64,000 nucleotides of DNA, taken from positions 12,542,464-12,606,463 of the forward strand of contig JAJVDF010000001.1 in NCBI GenBank assembly GCA_022410635.1. Direction: 5' to 3'. This DNA comes from Tretioscincus oriximinensis (Eukaryota; Chordata; Lepidosauria; Squamata; Gymnophthalmidae). The position numbers and the translations under genes are program-made. Positions 10,593 to 21,800 of the stretch are shown one piece after another. Positions within the stretch are counted from its first letter, which is position 1; every line of letters starts with the position of its first letter. Under the pieces are notes generated by a model, which did not search any database, was not told the DNA's origin, and saw nothing but the letters and a program-made list of their open reading frames with translations.

Positions 10593-10795
10593 CCTACCTT
10601 ATTCTTAAAGGCTTTGGTGCTGTATGGCTGAGTTTTGAAGCTGATTATGCCACGCATGCACCAACAAGCAGTAATCAGTGATCATCCATCTAACAAAGCA
10701 ATTAATTTGCACAGAACTGCTTGTGGCATGCATGCGTGGTGTAATCAATGTCACACTCAGCCACACAGCTCTCAAGGCTTTAAGAATAAGGTAGG
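10593..10795. repeat. Long palindrome (hairpin element)
   Basis: The left arm 10593-10662 (CCTACCTTATTCTTAAAGGC ... GCATGCACCAACAAGCAGT) is complementary, with small interruptions, to the right arm 10716-10795 (ACTGCTTGTGGCATGCATGC ... GCTTTAAGAATAAGGTAGG). The loop is about 50 bases. The shape fits a foldback MITE, but I see no clear target duplication and no second copy in the window. Confidence 0.7.
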
Positions 10796-11423
10796 AACCA
10801 GGGAGGGTGGGTGAGCCCAGGCTTACCAGGTAGCCCCTGTAACAATCAAACCTGTGGTGCCCCAATTGCCCTTTTCTGACTAAGCCCCCTGCACCTTGTA
10901 TGTTCTTATGCTGAATGGACTTTACTAGACATGTCAGTAAATAAATCCATTGCGAATTTGTGCTGGGGAAATCCCTGAATGTCTCTGAGTCCATGGCAAG
11001 AGATAATATAAATACTTAAATAAATTGAATAAAAATTTCAGGTTCTTACTAGACTAGCCCAGTTCTACTTTGCTTTAGTGCTGCAGGCATGAATCACAGA
11101 ACTCCAATAGAAATCTCTTCTTTGAGTCTGTCTCCTATTTCTTTTTTGTTCAGAGCATTCAGGCATCAAGGATCTTTAGGACTTAATCCTTGCAACATAT
11201 GATACAAATGTAGCCTGAGAGACTAACCATGTCCGTAAAATTGGATTTCCTCAAGGAAGCCATAGGAAGATTTGTACCATACACCGTCTGATCAGAAGTG
11301 TTTGACACTGTGAACAGTAAAGGTGAGGGCAGAGGAGCAACTTCAAAGCTCGTAAGGGATGCTAACTGTACCAATGAACATGCTAAGGTTTGATCACCAA
11401 CAGGCCAATTTTGGGCTTTGGGT
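10796..11423. other. No gene or recognised repeat
   Basis: Nothing supported. Confidence 0.45.
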
Positions 11424-11594
11424 AAGGCCCTTTCTGCTTTGTGCCTTATTCCAGGGTATAGTTTGCGTAAGGAATTTGCCAGCCACATGCTAACGTTGAT
11501 TTATGGTGACCACAAATGGGGTCTGCCACCATCTGCTGCCATTCCCCATTGCAAGATATATCCTAGAATAAGGCCCAGTGTAGAAAGAGTCCTT
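11424..11594. mobile_element. Family C MITE-like element
   Basis: Inverted ends: the left reads AAGGCCCTTTCTG...GCCTTATTCC, the right GAATAAGGCCCAGTGTAGAA. The middle has CCACATGCT and AAATGGGGTCTGCCA, shared with copies at 16031, 22218 and 53809. The right end AGCCCAGTGTAGAAAGG also appears at 20476. No coding sequence. The class is probably DNA transposon, judged from inverted ends alone. Confidence 0.55.
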
Positions 11595-12840
11595 GCATAA
11601 GATTTCAATCAGGGATACATGACTAGAAGCCCTCTCCAAGAAGTAGAGATACATTAGCCTTCCTAGAAATGAATGTGACCTATGCAATCCAAACAAAAAA
11701 GGCTGGTCCCCTTTGATTCAGTTTCTTGATATACAAAATAGGAGCAGAAAGATTTCCACAGACAGCTTTTGTTCAGTTTTTTCTTTTTTTAGAACCATGC
11801 AAACAGCAGGAATGCCAAGCCTTCTGTGGCTTCACCATATGACTTGACGCAAATAGACCTCTCTTTTTCTTTCATTCTCTCTCCATCACTTTTCAGGCAA
11901 AAAAAAAAAAGTCCCGGTAATGGATGAGCTGGTGAAATTTTATTTGTGCCTTTTCTCCAGCTACTTCTGCCCTTGGAGAAGAAGGAACTTTCTTTAAATT
12001 GCAGAACTGAAGCCATGCAGGGTTTTAAAGTTAAAAACCAGTGACTTGAACTATCCTTGGGAGTTGGTTAGTGGCACTTATTGGATGTTAAGCCACATAT
12101 TGCTCAGACCTTACTGTCAATGCCTAAGACTGCCCAAAATTATGGTCACCAAAATTATCATCACTTCTGTCTGACCTGTAACAAAGAAAAATGTGGTGGA
12201 AAGTGCAATTCAGCATATCTAGTACCTCTAGTATCTTAAGATATTTGCCTTAAGATGTGTTACAATACATCTGGCCCTGTGCAAATCAGACCTGGAAATC
12301 CATAGCTTGCTGAGTCCTCTGGTAGGTGATTGTTCTTGGCAATCTTATGTTACAAGCTGGCATCAGCAGAATGCTAAGGCAGCTGGCAAGATGAGGCTTA
12401 CTTAAATCACCATCGTAACTTGGCATCTTCCCAATGTTTTAGACTGTGGTTCCTATAAGCTTTTTGCTGTTGTTCATATAGAGTACACTTATGTGTCTTC
12501 AGACTTCTGCCCAAGGATATTGTGAAACTGGAAGGATTGAAACAAAATCCCTTACAAAATTAAGCCATTATGTCTAGATCTTTTCAGCCTTGAAAAACAG
12601 TATTTAAATAGTATATATACAGTATATAAAATTATGAATGAGGTATAAAAGTTGGAGAAAAGAAACCCTTTCAAATAATATTAGTATCAGGGAGCATTCT
12701 TTGAAGCCAGACAGGATCTTCTAGCAAGAGAGTCTCATAACACTTTAGAGACTAACAAGAAAACCTTACATAAGCAAGACTATTTCTTCGCATCTTTTGA
12801 GCAAAAGAGTTATGAGAAAAAGAGGGAAATATGGAATTCA
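11595..12840. other. No gene or recognised repeat
   Basis: No supported feature. A short A-run is at about 11899-11910. Confidence 0.45.
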
Positions 12841-13216
12841 CAACTAGCGTGGATAGTTTTAAGAAAGGAATAGACAAATTAATGGGAGCCAAGTGTATCA
12901 GTGGATGCCAAGGTACCTCCTTCAGCATGGAGAAGCAAACAGGACTCCTCTAGAAGGGATATGAGAGCTGGTGAAGATTTACCTTCATCTTCTGCTTGAG
13001 ATGCCCAGAAGCAATTGGTGGGCCACTGAGATAGGATGTGACATTATATATACTGTACCTGATCTAGCAGAGTGGGACAAATGCATAAGGGTCAAATATA
13101 TTCATGGCTATTAGAATAGATGCCCAAAATGCTCAGAGTTGATGAGCCACTGTGTGAAACACGATGTTGGACTAAATAGTCTGCAGCTTGTTCTAGCAGG
13201 ACACATGTTATGTTTT
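12841..13216 (+). mobile_element. Two CR1 3' ends in tandem
   Basis: Module 1 (about 12850-13072) runs from TGGATAGTTTTAAGAAAGGA through GAGATGCCCAGAAGCAATTG to CTGATCTAGCAGAGT. Module 2 (about 13085-13216) restarts with CATGGCTATTAGAATAGATG and ends GTTGGACTAAATAGTC then ACATGTTATGTTTTCTTA. The head-to-tail order resembles the CR1 chain at 24946. Confidence 0.65.
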
Positions 13217-14630
13217 CTTAAATTATATTTTTATCTATACAAGAAAGCCTGAATCCAGTAAATATACAACAGCACCTGAATACACAAGAGCAAATTTACT
13301 GAATTATCACTAAAAAACAGTGCCGTGGAGCTAATGTTTCTGTTGTCCTTCATTATTATTCATTTGTGGCTCAAAATCATCAATGATGCCTGGGGACACT
13401 TTGGGATGCAAATAGGTGAGCAGGCATGTCCGGAATATGCTTTCTTTCTTTGGTGATGATGCTTCATCTCATTTTCCAGGCACACTTCATTAAGATGTCC
13501 AATAACTCCCTGCCAGATCAGAATGTTTTGACTGAATGGGAGACTGAGAATTATTCTGAAAAGATTCATACTGCCAGGCTTGGAGGGAAATCAAACCATT
13601 CATCAGGTTGCTTTTCCAGGTCTTCAGGGTGGGAGAAAGTGGCACTGTGAATAAAATTCAATTGTTTTTGTTCTTATCATGGTTGCTAAATGAGGGCAAT
13701 TTTTCATGCCCCTCTTTGCAGGATTCATGGATGTGCTTAGGTGCCTGAATCATATCTTCTCACCCTCGGGGCTTGGAAATGGTTCTACGTTATAACAAGG
13801 TAATGGGACTGGCGCTTTCCAGGCCAAATAATAGCAGCACATCAGCCGTGTTTACAGATTTAGCTTTAATCACTTCTTCACTCTCTAAACTTCAGGGCCA
13901 AGCAAATGTACTCTTCCCTACATGCCTTCAACTTTGGCTGCCTTCAGACTCCAAGAGGAAGTCTTGTTTTGATCCTGCAATTGTTTCTCACCAGACAGCA
14001 GAACAAAACCACAGAGCAGTAGCATTTTTAAACATTGTTCGAACATCAGATACTTTCACTCCTTACTTGATGCTGGTAGAATTAAGGGGCTTGTCCATTC
14101 CTGAGGGACTAATCTGGTATGATAAAAAGCATGCATGTGGTATATGCGTGTGCTGGAGGTGTAGGCTATGTACAGATCAAGGTGGCAAAAAATGGACACT
14201 TGTTTACCTAACTTTACCTTTTTTAATATCTGCTGTTTCAGACCTCTGGAAGATCTGAGGTCTGTTCTGAAGCCTATTAGCCATTGGAATTGATTTTATG
14301 AAAATATGCTTCCCCCCACATGTTTTCTCAGTAGTATCAGTTTCAGCACTTGGTGGATCTGTGTCATGAATCACAGGCTGAAGGCATCTGGACTCCTTCT
14401 CTGTTGCCCAGCAACTTCTCTAAGACAATTCACTGGGACTAGACAGCAACCCAAACTTGGAGTGGGGAGCAGACCTTATCTGCGCCATGTCCTAATTCCT
14501 CCTTGTGAGCTGTACACAAGCTTCAGGCTAAGGGGAAAATACAAACACAAAGAATAGTCAAAACAATCTGAGGTCAGAGATAGGAAGGAAGCCAGAAGTG
14601 TCCGAAGCAGTCCAAGGACAATACATACCA
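13217..14630. other. No gene recognised
   Basis: The longest unexplained open frame in the window (161 codons, 13773-14258, +) lies here. It has no recognisable motif or domain, no supporting splice or promoter signals that I can see, and ordinary base composition. I leave it as a chance frame. Confidence 0.5.
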
Positions 14631-14724
14631 AGCATCTGAAGAAGTAGACATATCTACAAAAGCTTATGCCACCCACCTTTCTCAAGTTAGTCTCAAGGTG
14701 CTACTAGTTCCTTTGCTTGACATA
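14631..14724 (+). mobile_element. Penelope-like element terminal fragment
   Basis: The text CATCTGAAGAAGTAGACATA, then AGCTTATGCCACCCACCTTT, AGTTAGTCTCAAGGTGCTAC and TAGTTCCTTTGCTTGAC is the end module of a PLE also seen at 14878, 15428 and 56383. It is 5' truncated. The hammerhead-like core has decayed, with CAAAA where CGAAA is expected. Confidence 0.65.
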
Positions 14725-15160
14725 CCAAGTAAGCGATCAAGAAAGCTGGACACACTCACACCAAACACACAAGTCTCCAGCAAATGCTGGCAGGCTCAAG
14801 ACTGCTTAAATAGCATCTTCAGACTGCCATTTCTGCAAATGATGCTGGGACCTCCTAAGCTCCACCTGTTGCTTCCTGCAAAGGGGCTAGTAGCATTTAG
14901 AGACTAACAGGAGAAAAGTAGGTGGCATAAGCTTTCATAGACACGTCTACTTCTTCAGATGCTGAGGGACTAATGTTAGGGTCAGGATTTTATAGAAAAC
15001 TGTTTATGGGAGATGACTAAACATGTGCAAATGTGATGGGGTATGAACTCCAGGTAAAAAAAACAAGTAAATAGCAGAAACTAATCCTATGATGTGAAAA
15101 AGTCCCTGGGGCAACAAGAGGCAATGTCTTATAGTAAATCAATCAAATACTTAACAGGTG

Positions 15161-15430
15161 TCATAAAAATGTATCATTGGCCAGGAAACCATTATCTTTG
15201 TTAAGTCCTTTGTTGATGGCCTGGAGCTTATGGATGTATTCAAGTTCTGCTGCTTCTCTTTCAAATCTTCCTTTGTAGTTTCTTTGTTCAAGGACTGCAG
15301 TCCTGAGATATGAGATAGAATGTCCTGGAAAGTTGAAGTGTTCAGCAACTGGTTTCTGTGTGTTGCCATTTCGAATAACTGATTTGTGTCCATTTATTCT
15401 CTGACATTGGGATTGTCCTGTTTGCCCTGG
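15161..15430 (-). pseudogene. PLE GIY-YIG endonuclease C-terminal remnant
   Basis: An 89-codon minus frame ending at a TGA (15161-15163). It begins in mid-protein with PGQTGQS, just after where the YIG motif would be, followed by RINGHKSVIRNGN, a PVAEHFNFPGHS segment and an Arg/Glu-rich helix ending GLNKDNGFLANDTFL. This is the C-terminal half of the GIY-YIG endonuclease of Penelope-like retroelements, which nicks target DNA for reverse transcription. The GIY half and the reverse transcriptase are missing, cut at the inverted junction at 15430/15431. A frame starting with Met at 15393 is an out-of-phase shadow. It cannot be functional. Confidence 0.75.
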
Positions 15431-15521
15431 AGTTCATACCCCATCACATTTGCATTTGCTTTGTCATCTCCCATACACAGTTTTCTATAAAAAGCTGACC
15501 CTGACATTAGTCCCTCAGCAT

Positions 15522-15547
15522 CTGAAGAAGTAGACGTGTCTACGAAA
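15522..15547 (+). ncRNA. Hammerhead-ribozyme-like motif in PLE end
   Basis: CTGAAGA, one extra A, a GTAGAC/GTCTAC hairpin and GAAA, in the order core, stem II, core. This fits the hammerhead layout CUGANGA-stem II-GAAA reported for PLE terminal repeats. Stem III would have to form from the bases after GAAA (GCTAACACC), which here lack a good partner and a clear UH cleavage site. The extra A before stem II is unusual. It is probably inactive. Confidence 0.5.
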
Positions 15548-15641
15548 GCTAACACCACCCACTTTTCTCCTGTTAGTCCCTAAGTGCTACTGGCCCCTTT
15601 GCTGGACTTCCTACTGGACTAACACGGTTATTTCTCAGAAA

Positions 15642-16030
15642 CTGTCATTTCCTGTCTGCTAGAAACCCTTTATCCCTATCCAGCCTGAAACGCTCCCTTT
15701 GTTGTTCCTCCTGTACAATCTCTGTGGAAATGCCCGGCTGCTGGGGCAGGTGTGACTGCTGGGAGGCTTCCTCAAGCTCCGAGCCAGAATCTTCCTCCAG
15801 ACCAGGCATGGCTGTGACAATCTGCTCTTAAAAGCATCCCACCTTATAACTGAGAGTATAGTAACTTTCCACACTTTCTTGGGGACAATTCTGGATAGAT
15901 CATAGAAGCATGTAATCTATATAGCAATCTGCCTCAACTCTCTCCCATGTGTCCAAAGTATCTCTATTTTAATTTAAGTAATACAAAATATAAATAAAAT
16001 ATAACAAAGAAGAAATCAGAAATGTGAAAG
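15642..16030. other. No gene or recognised repeat
   Basis: Nothing supported. Confidence 0.45.
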
Positions 16031-16210
16031 TCAGGACTTTTTTACTCTTACTGTGGGATATAACTCAGAATAGGGGACTGCCATCTGCATGCCACTACAG
16101 GCTATGGCAGGCTCTGAATGGAGCCCGACATATTCTGTACTGGCATGTGGATGGCAAGTCCTATTCTAAGAGATATGCAAAAATAAGACTCAATACAGCA
16201 AGGGCAGAGT
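16031..16210. mobile_element. Family C MITE-like element
   Basis: Internal text GGGATATAACTCAGAATAGG, CTGCCATCTGCATGCCACTA, AGGCTATGGCAGGCTCTGAA and TGGCATGTGGATGGCAAGTC is shared with the copy at 22218. Both ends are degraded. Confidence 0.55.
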
Positions 16211-17254
16211 GACTTAGAAGTGCTGACCCAGTAAACTAAAGCATTTTTCTACAAATGACATTTTTTTTGCATCTAGATACATGTACATAGATTGCATCAG
16301 TGTTTGGTGTTTTTAAGCAGCAGTTTGTTCACTTTTTTCTAAGGGTCTTCATGACTCATGGTACCTGTCCCAAGGGGAAATTGCTTCCTATTGTATTTGA
16401 AGAAGTTTGCTCACAATTCAGCAGCTCAGTAATGTACATTTAGATGCTTCCTGCGCCTTTCTGACCAAGAGAAATTGCACCTCAACTTATCCATGTACAT
16501 TAGCTTCCTCTAATGGAGTCTGCCTTATGCTGAGATTTCCAGGCTCTGTGCCGGTAAATTGAATGGTTGCAGACCACAGTAATTCCTTCATGCTAGATAT
16601 ATTAAAGAGAGAGAGAGAGACAGAGAGAGAGAGAAGTATACAACATTGTCCATTTGTGGTTTAAGAGAATGTGCAATGAGTGTTTCTACCTGATATTAAA
16701 TATGACAAATAGAAAGCCAGCAAGTCGGAGATGTTCACCACCAATGAAATATTCGACTCCATCTTTCACCCAGAGACTTGGGAAAGTCCTGAAAGAAGGT
16801 GTGAGAGAAAGGTTTAGAAGGAAAGATGAAAGGGGTTTTCAAGCTTACAAGTGGACACGCTGACCCAGTTATCATCATGTACATTTTGCAGAGTGCTTTC
16901 AATTATTTCTGAGTGGGGATGGGGGTTGACACTAACCACTAGTGGAAACCTCTGATAGCCCCATTAGGTATCAACTTATGCACCTTAATGGTTTGATAAA
17001 AGGCAGCAGTCAAGAAGACTGATTGAAACAATTGTCCAGACTCCTTAACTCTTACAATCCATGTTCATTAGAAGCATTAATTAGCAATTACTAACATCGT
17101 ACGGAAGTATCAGACACTACCACTGAGTTGAACTTGTCAAGCAATTTAATATTCTGAGATTAGCACATAAAAATCCTGCTTGTTCCTAGAGAGTTTTCTC
17201 TTGAAGGCACAATTTTTCTGTCCTTCAACAAGTACCTTCTATGCAACAAACTGG
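16211..17254. other. No gene or recognised repeat, apart from (GA)n
   Basis: Contains the GA microsatellite at 16602-16636. Otherwise AT-rich, with nothing supported. Confidence 0.45.
16602..16636 (+). repeat. (GA)n microsatellite
   Basis: About 35 bases of AGAGAG with one C interruption (GACAGAG). Confidence 0.9.
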
Positions 17255-17640
17255 TATAACTAAGAGGGTAGACCTCAAGGAACAGGCAGAATCTAACGCA
17301 TGGAAAGGTCAATATGGGAGAATGCATCCCTTTAAATACTTGGCTTCCAAGTCGTTTAGGATCTTATAAATTAAAGTTAACACCTTAAATTGGGCTCAGT
17401 TTCAAATGGGCACCAGTACAGCTCCCTTATGGTCAGCATGGTGTGTATCCAGCCAGTAGTTCTGGTTATCAATCTAACTGTTGCATTTTGTACCAGCTAC
17501 AGCTTTTGACCCATCTTCAAGGGCAGACCCACATAGAGTGAATTACAGTATTCCAATCTGAAGGTTACAAGATCCCTTTGGTCTCCAGTGATCTTCCTTT
17601 CAAGCCACTCAACCTAAAGATGATCTGGAGCCCTGAAGTT
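17255..17640 (+). repeat. LINE-type interspersed repeat (unnamed)
   Basis: Recognisable as a very common squamate repeat: TAGGATCTTATAAATTAAAG, ACACCTTAAATTGGGCTCAG, GCACCAGTACAGCTCCC, GTTGCATTTTGTACCAGCTA and CTTCAAGGGCAGACCCACAT, then GAATTACAGTATTCCAATCT. It is diverged and has no protein-coding part. The family name is not recalled with certainty. Confidence 0.6.
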
Positions 17641-18318
17641 TTTGTGCCTTGACTAGGCTAGATAGAAGTCCCTCCTGTTCATCTTCATTAAACCTCCTTA
17701 AGGTTTCTTTTGAGTGAGATTACCAAGCAACTGCATTGCACAAGAGAAAGAAACAAAGGAAGGAAACTCTTTCTCACACAGACTCACTTTGAATGAGATT
17801 GGGAGTGCTTCCAGACAAGATTTCTTCTCATAATTGAAGGGTTCATCTATTTTTTAATTCCTAATAAATTCCATAGTGTGAGATTCCATCGTCTCATCAT
17901 GATGGAGTCATATAAGCCGAACTGCAATATCTTCTGAGACCTACAGCACCTTCCTCAAGCAGCCTCAAACCTCAGAACATTTTAAATGGTTTTCTTCACC
18001 CACTTGGTAACAAGAGGGGGAAGCAGTCAATGACAGAAGAGAAATAGAGCTTCTTGGGAGCTCTGGGTTCCCAAAGCCTCATGGGACATGTAGTCCAATA
18101 TACGAGAAAGGGTTTTCCTTGCTCCACATGGAAGATAGAATAAGGCTTTTGTAAGGAAATTTTTAGAGCTTTTGCTACAAAGCATAGTAATCTTTATGCC
18201 ACCTGAGATAGAGAATGTAATCCCTTGTGTAAGATAATAGGCTGCAATGTATGGGCCTCTTCAGCCTCAAAATATGATAAGGTGAATAGGGAATATTATT
18301 TTCACTATCACACAAGAT

Positions 18319-18475
18319 TAGTCAAGTTTATGGACACCAAGGTTCTAAATAGCTACTAGGGTGGATCATTTAGTGCCGCCTCCAGGATTGAAGCAACAGG
18401 CAGTATTCCTGAAACACCATTTGCAGGGAGTTGAAAACAGTTGAAGGTTTTGCCCAGACTGCCCAGGTGCAGTCT
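18319..18475 (+). mobile_element. CR1 LINE fragment without its 3' terminus
   Basis: TTTATGGACACCAAGG, GCCGCCTCCAGGATTGAAGC, AACAGGCAGTATTCCTGAAA and CAGACTGCCCAGGTGCAGTC match the copies at 340 and 6642. The element breaks off before the CTGGACTAGATGG block. Confidence 0.7.
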
Positions 18476-20007
18476 GAAATTGATTGGCTGATAGCTTCAA
18501 GGCCAGGAAGTTGGTCATCACAGCTCATGGAGCCTGGTTCTGAAGCTTACAAGAACTTCAAGGCCACACAGAAGGTATTCAGGGAAACTTCACAACCATG
18601 ACTGATCTGTGGGGATCAGATCTTGATAGATAACTGCAAAGTGTTGACTACAACTAAGTGGTCACTTAACCTAATAGGTGCAGGGTCCACTCAGCTTTGC
18701 TCCTTCCCTCAAATACTGGTGATGCGCTGAATGAGCATATGGACAGTCCAGGATACCATTTCCAGTGTTCAATTGTCTTGGCTAAAACTGTATGAAAATT
18801 CCCCATTTGCGATGTTTATGCGGTGATAGCATATACAATCAGCTACTCAAAAAATCAAAACAACTGTTGCACACTTAGCGTGATTCCTGGCCATGCATGG
18901 ATAAAAATAAAGGCAGGTGATGGATATTTTTTGTTCTTTCTGACTCTTAAGAAAGGTTTTAATTGAAGATAAAAAGTACCAACACAGTTTTAGGAAAAAT
19001 GTGAACCAAGCCAGCCAATATTCCAAATGATTAGTGAAGTGGAAAAACACATCTCAGTATTTTCAACCTGTGGCTCCAGGGTTCTGTCCAGTAGAGAGTC
19101 ATTAGGATTATATGATATGCCATTCACTCTAATCATTGCCAGGGCTTTATTTCACAGCCCCTCTGGATTTTCTACCATTTGGAGACCTCTTCTTCTTGTT
19201 GTTGTTCCACTTATTCACTTCAGATTCCAATATTGAAGTTCCCATTGTACTTTAGCTGAGATAATGCCACAGCCGATAACACCCCCCTCTGTTAACAGGC
19301 TCCTGGTCAATAGAAATGGATCCCGCAGGCTCCAGGCTGGCAGGCTCTTTGCTGTCCATCTGAGTGTATCATCCTCTTAGTAAGATTTTTTTTCTAGCAA
19401 TGCCATATTCACACTTTCTTTACACTAGGCTGGTGCGATTACAGCATGGTTTCCCCAAGATTCTCCCAAGAATTCATCCTCCTTGCTGGTGTAAAGGGGT
19501 GTGATGTTGAAATTGCCAAGGATACAGGCACATAGATGCCTTCCTCATACTTCAAGCAATAATCACATCATCAAATGATTACTTGTTTACATTTCTATAC
19601 CATTCTATACCTGAAGGTCGCAGGCTGATTAACAATAAAAATCAAATTAGCATATTAAAAGAACAATATCTGAAAGTAGGGGAGGGAGAGCAGCTTTTTT
19701 CAGCCAAAGGCCAGGTCAGAGAGGTGTAATAATCAGTCCACTGTCACATTTTTAGATATTGAAATAACTGAATATTCAGTTCAATGAAACCATTTGCAAA
19801 TTAGCTGATTCATTCGAGTCACAAATCAATTGAACCAGTTTGGTACACTTTTGGTAACTAAGATTTTCAAGAAAGATCAGATTGATAGATCTGTCAATGA
19901 TATTTTCTTGTCCCCGTCATCAGATGCACCCAGATTTCCCCCCCCCCTCCTCTACAGGGGACTGTTCCTTGGGTCCTTTCTGAACTAGGCTTTAAAAATT
20001 GTTTTCT
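18476..20007. other. No gene recognised
   Basis: Contains a C-run near 19939-19947 and, at 19745-19870, 'cagttcaatgaaacc' text like the 3240 and 45600 repeats. No coding signal. Confidence 0.4.
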
Positions 20008-20391
20008 CTATCACACAACACTAGGACCAGGGGACATTCTTTGAAATGTTGGACAGAAGAGTTAGGACAGACAAGGGAAAGTATTTTTTCACACAGAGGG
20101 TCATCAGCCTTTGGAATTTACTTTCAGAAGAAGTGGTAGTAGCTAGCAGGCTAGAAAGCTTCAAGACAGGATTAGATCATTTTATGGACACCAATGATAT
20201 AAATGGCTACTAGGATGGATGTCTGGATCCTGTCTCCTGAATACCATTTGCAGGGAATTGGGAATAGGTGAAGATTTTGCCTTCTTCTGTTCAGACTGCC
20301 CAGGTGCAACTGGTGGGCCTCTGTGTGAGACAGAATACTGGACTAGATGGGTTCTGACCCGATTCAGTGTGGGTCTTCTTATGTCCTTATG
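20008..20391 (+). mobile_element. CR1 LINE 3' end
   Basis: A longer 3' end starting at CTATCACACAACACTAGGAC, with AGTTAGGACAGACAAGGGAA, GGGTCATCAGCCTTTGGAAT and GACTGCCCAGGTGCAACTGG, ending TCTTCTTATGTCCTTATG. The frames on both strands inside it are shadows of LINE text. Confidence 0.85.
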
Positions 20392-20392
20392 T

Positions 20393-20476
20393 ACCTTGGC
20401 ATATACCTTGGAATAGGAATCTATATGCCCTGAATCCAAGCTATAGCCCAAAATAAAGCCCAGTGTAGAAAGGCCT
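20393..20476. mobile_element. Family C fragment, right end
   Basis: Ends with AATAAAGCCCAGTGTAGAAA then GGCCTT, the best-preserved family C terminus here. It directly abuts the CR1 terminus at 20391. Confidence 0.5.
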
Positions 20477-21294
20477 TGGATTCTAGCATGGAAAATTCAA
20501 GAGTAATAATGTGCAAGCACAAAAATAAAACAGCAAACTCTGTTTCCATGGGTTACTCAAACGCAGGATTTGATGGGGAGATATTTTTCTCTCCCTCCAG
20601 GCACGTCAGTGACTGAAAGAACCAGCCGACAAACCCCAAGGCTCTCAGAATGAAATAGGGTTCAGTAGAAGTCATTTGAAAGGTAACTCAATTGAACGGT
20701 CTTGTTTATCTCACTGGAAAACATTTGTGTTCTCTATATGCTCTGCTGAGGTAATTAATTGGTGCAGGAAACAGAACAAATTAATAAAGATCACCTCAGA
20801 AAATGAAAACAGCAGAGTGGGAAGGTAAGGAAGAGGAGGAACTGCCTTATATGCTCTGTGTAACATTGTGGGGGCCGTGAGATGGTTGCCCTGGGTGCAA
20901 AATTTCAAAAGAAAAAAGTAGTAGTAATTACAAATAAAAAACAGCACATCCAACCTTCACACAGAAAATCTTCCAGTGTTCCAACATTTGACAAAGAATG
21001 TCTCAAGCACAGCAGCGCAGATGTGCCAGGGACAGGTGAGTGGGCAGAGCTAAGAGGCAGTGGCAACCCATACAGGAACCCTCAGCTGCCCCCTCTGCTA
21101 CATAGAGGGCAGCAAGATGTTAAGTGTCCAGGGGCTAGAGAGGCTGTTTCCATATTTGGTAATCCTATTTCAATTCAGGGCTGGATGCCTTGCTCCAGGA
21201 TACACAACTTGTTCCGCTGTGGGATAGATTGCCTTTGGATCCCATTGAACTAGATCATTATGGCACACCAGGAACGAAAGCACAAATGTGAAAT
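20477..21294. other. No gene recognised
   Basis: A 123-codon + frame (20882-21253) has no recognisable domain and no frame evidence. Nothing else is seen. Confidence 0.45.
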
Positions 21295-21545
21295 CATCAA
21301 GAGCTGGTCTTTCAACTGAGAGATCCAGTTTTGAGACCCTATCTTGGATGTGGAGAGGGTTGAGTGTCCTCTACTGGCCTTCAACTCTAACCTACTCAGC
21401 TATTTGAAAGAAAGTAGATTTGCAATCTATATATCAATTAGATAAATGAGTACTACCTTCTAGCAACTATTAACCTTGTAAGCTGCTTTGAGACTCTTTG
21501 GATGAGAAGAGAGGAGTAAAAAAACTGCATTCCTCTTCTTCTTCA
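21295..21545 (+). mobile_element. tRNA-derived SINE with (TTC)n tail
   Basis: Diverged copy of the SINE at 31730. It has a box-B-like GTTTTGAGACCC, the body text ATGTGGAGAGGGTTGAGTG, the 3' block CCTTGTAAGCTGCTTTGAGA and a short CTTCTTCTTC tail. Confidence 0.6.
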
Positions 21546-21800
21546 GTAGACTTTGAAGTATCAGTAATGGGTGTGGTTTCACATATCTGCTCTAACATGT
21601 GGTCCTTGGCTCCTTCTACCAGATTTCTAAGAGCCTTGGGCTCTTATCATTGCATAACCTAACTCAGTATTTTATAGATTCCCAGTATAAGTATGATCTG
21701 CTATCAATCTTTTTCAGGAAAATGTTGAAGATATATCTTCATCCCTTCTGGTTCTCTATGGTTGCTTTACTCCTGTGCAAAAAAACAGGCAAGCCTGCTT
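21546..21800 (+). repeat. LINE-type interspersed repeat (diverged)
   Basis: CTTGGCTCCTTCTACCAGAT, then TTTTTCAGGAAAATGTTGAA and GATATATCTTCATCCC resemble a common squamate repeat whose consensus carries a 'tttcaggaggctgctgaagac' block. The copy at 32053 belongs to the same type. Strongly diverged. Confidence 0.4.

Larger units (their letters stand above)
14878..15641 (-). mobile_element. Penelope-like composite with inverted ends
   Basis: Reading the minus strand: an inverted terminal copy (15641-15428), a truncated endonuclease frame (15430-15161), a 3' UTR (about 15160-15056), then the terminal module (15055-14878). The two terminal modules are about 178 bp each and face each other; both contain CTGGAGTTCATACCCCATCA and CATCTGAAGAAGTAGACGTG. 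PLEs are known for 5' truncation and for partial copies joined in tandem or inverted orientation. The + end CTAACACGGTTATTTCTCAG matches the outer end of the copy at 56383. Confidence 0.75.

Noticed and set aside
13773..14258. 161-codon open frame on +
   Set aside because: Longest frame without repeat explanation, but no domain, motif or supporting signals; expected by chance in 64 kb on six frames.
15151..15393. 80-codon minus frame beginning MDTNQ
   Set aside because: Out-of-phase shadow of the PLE endonuclease frame, which is the one with family similarity.
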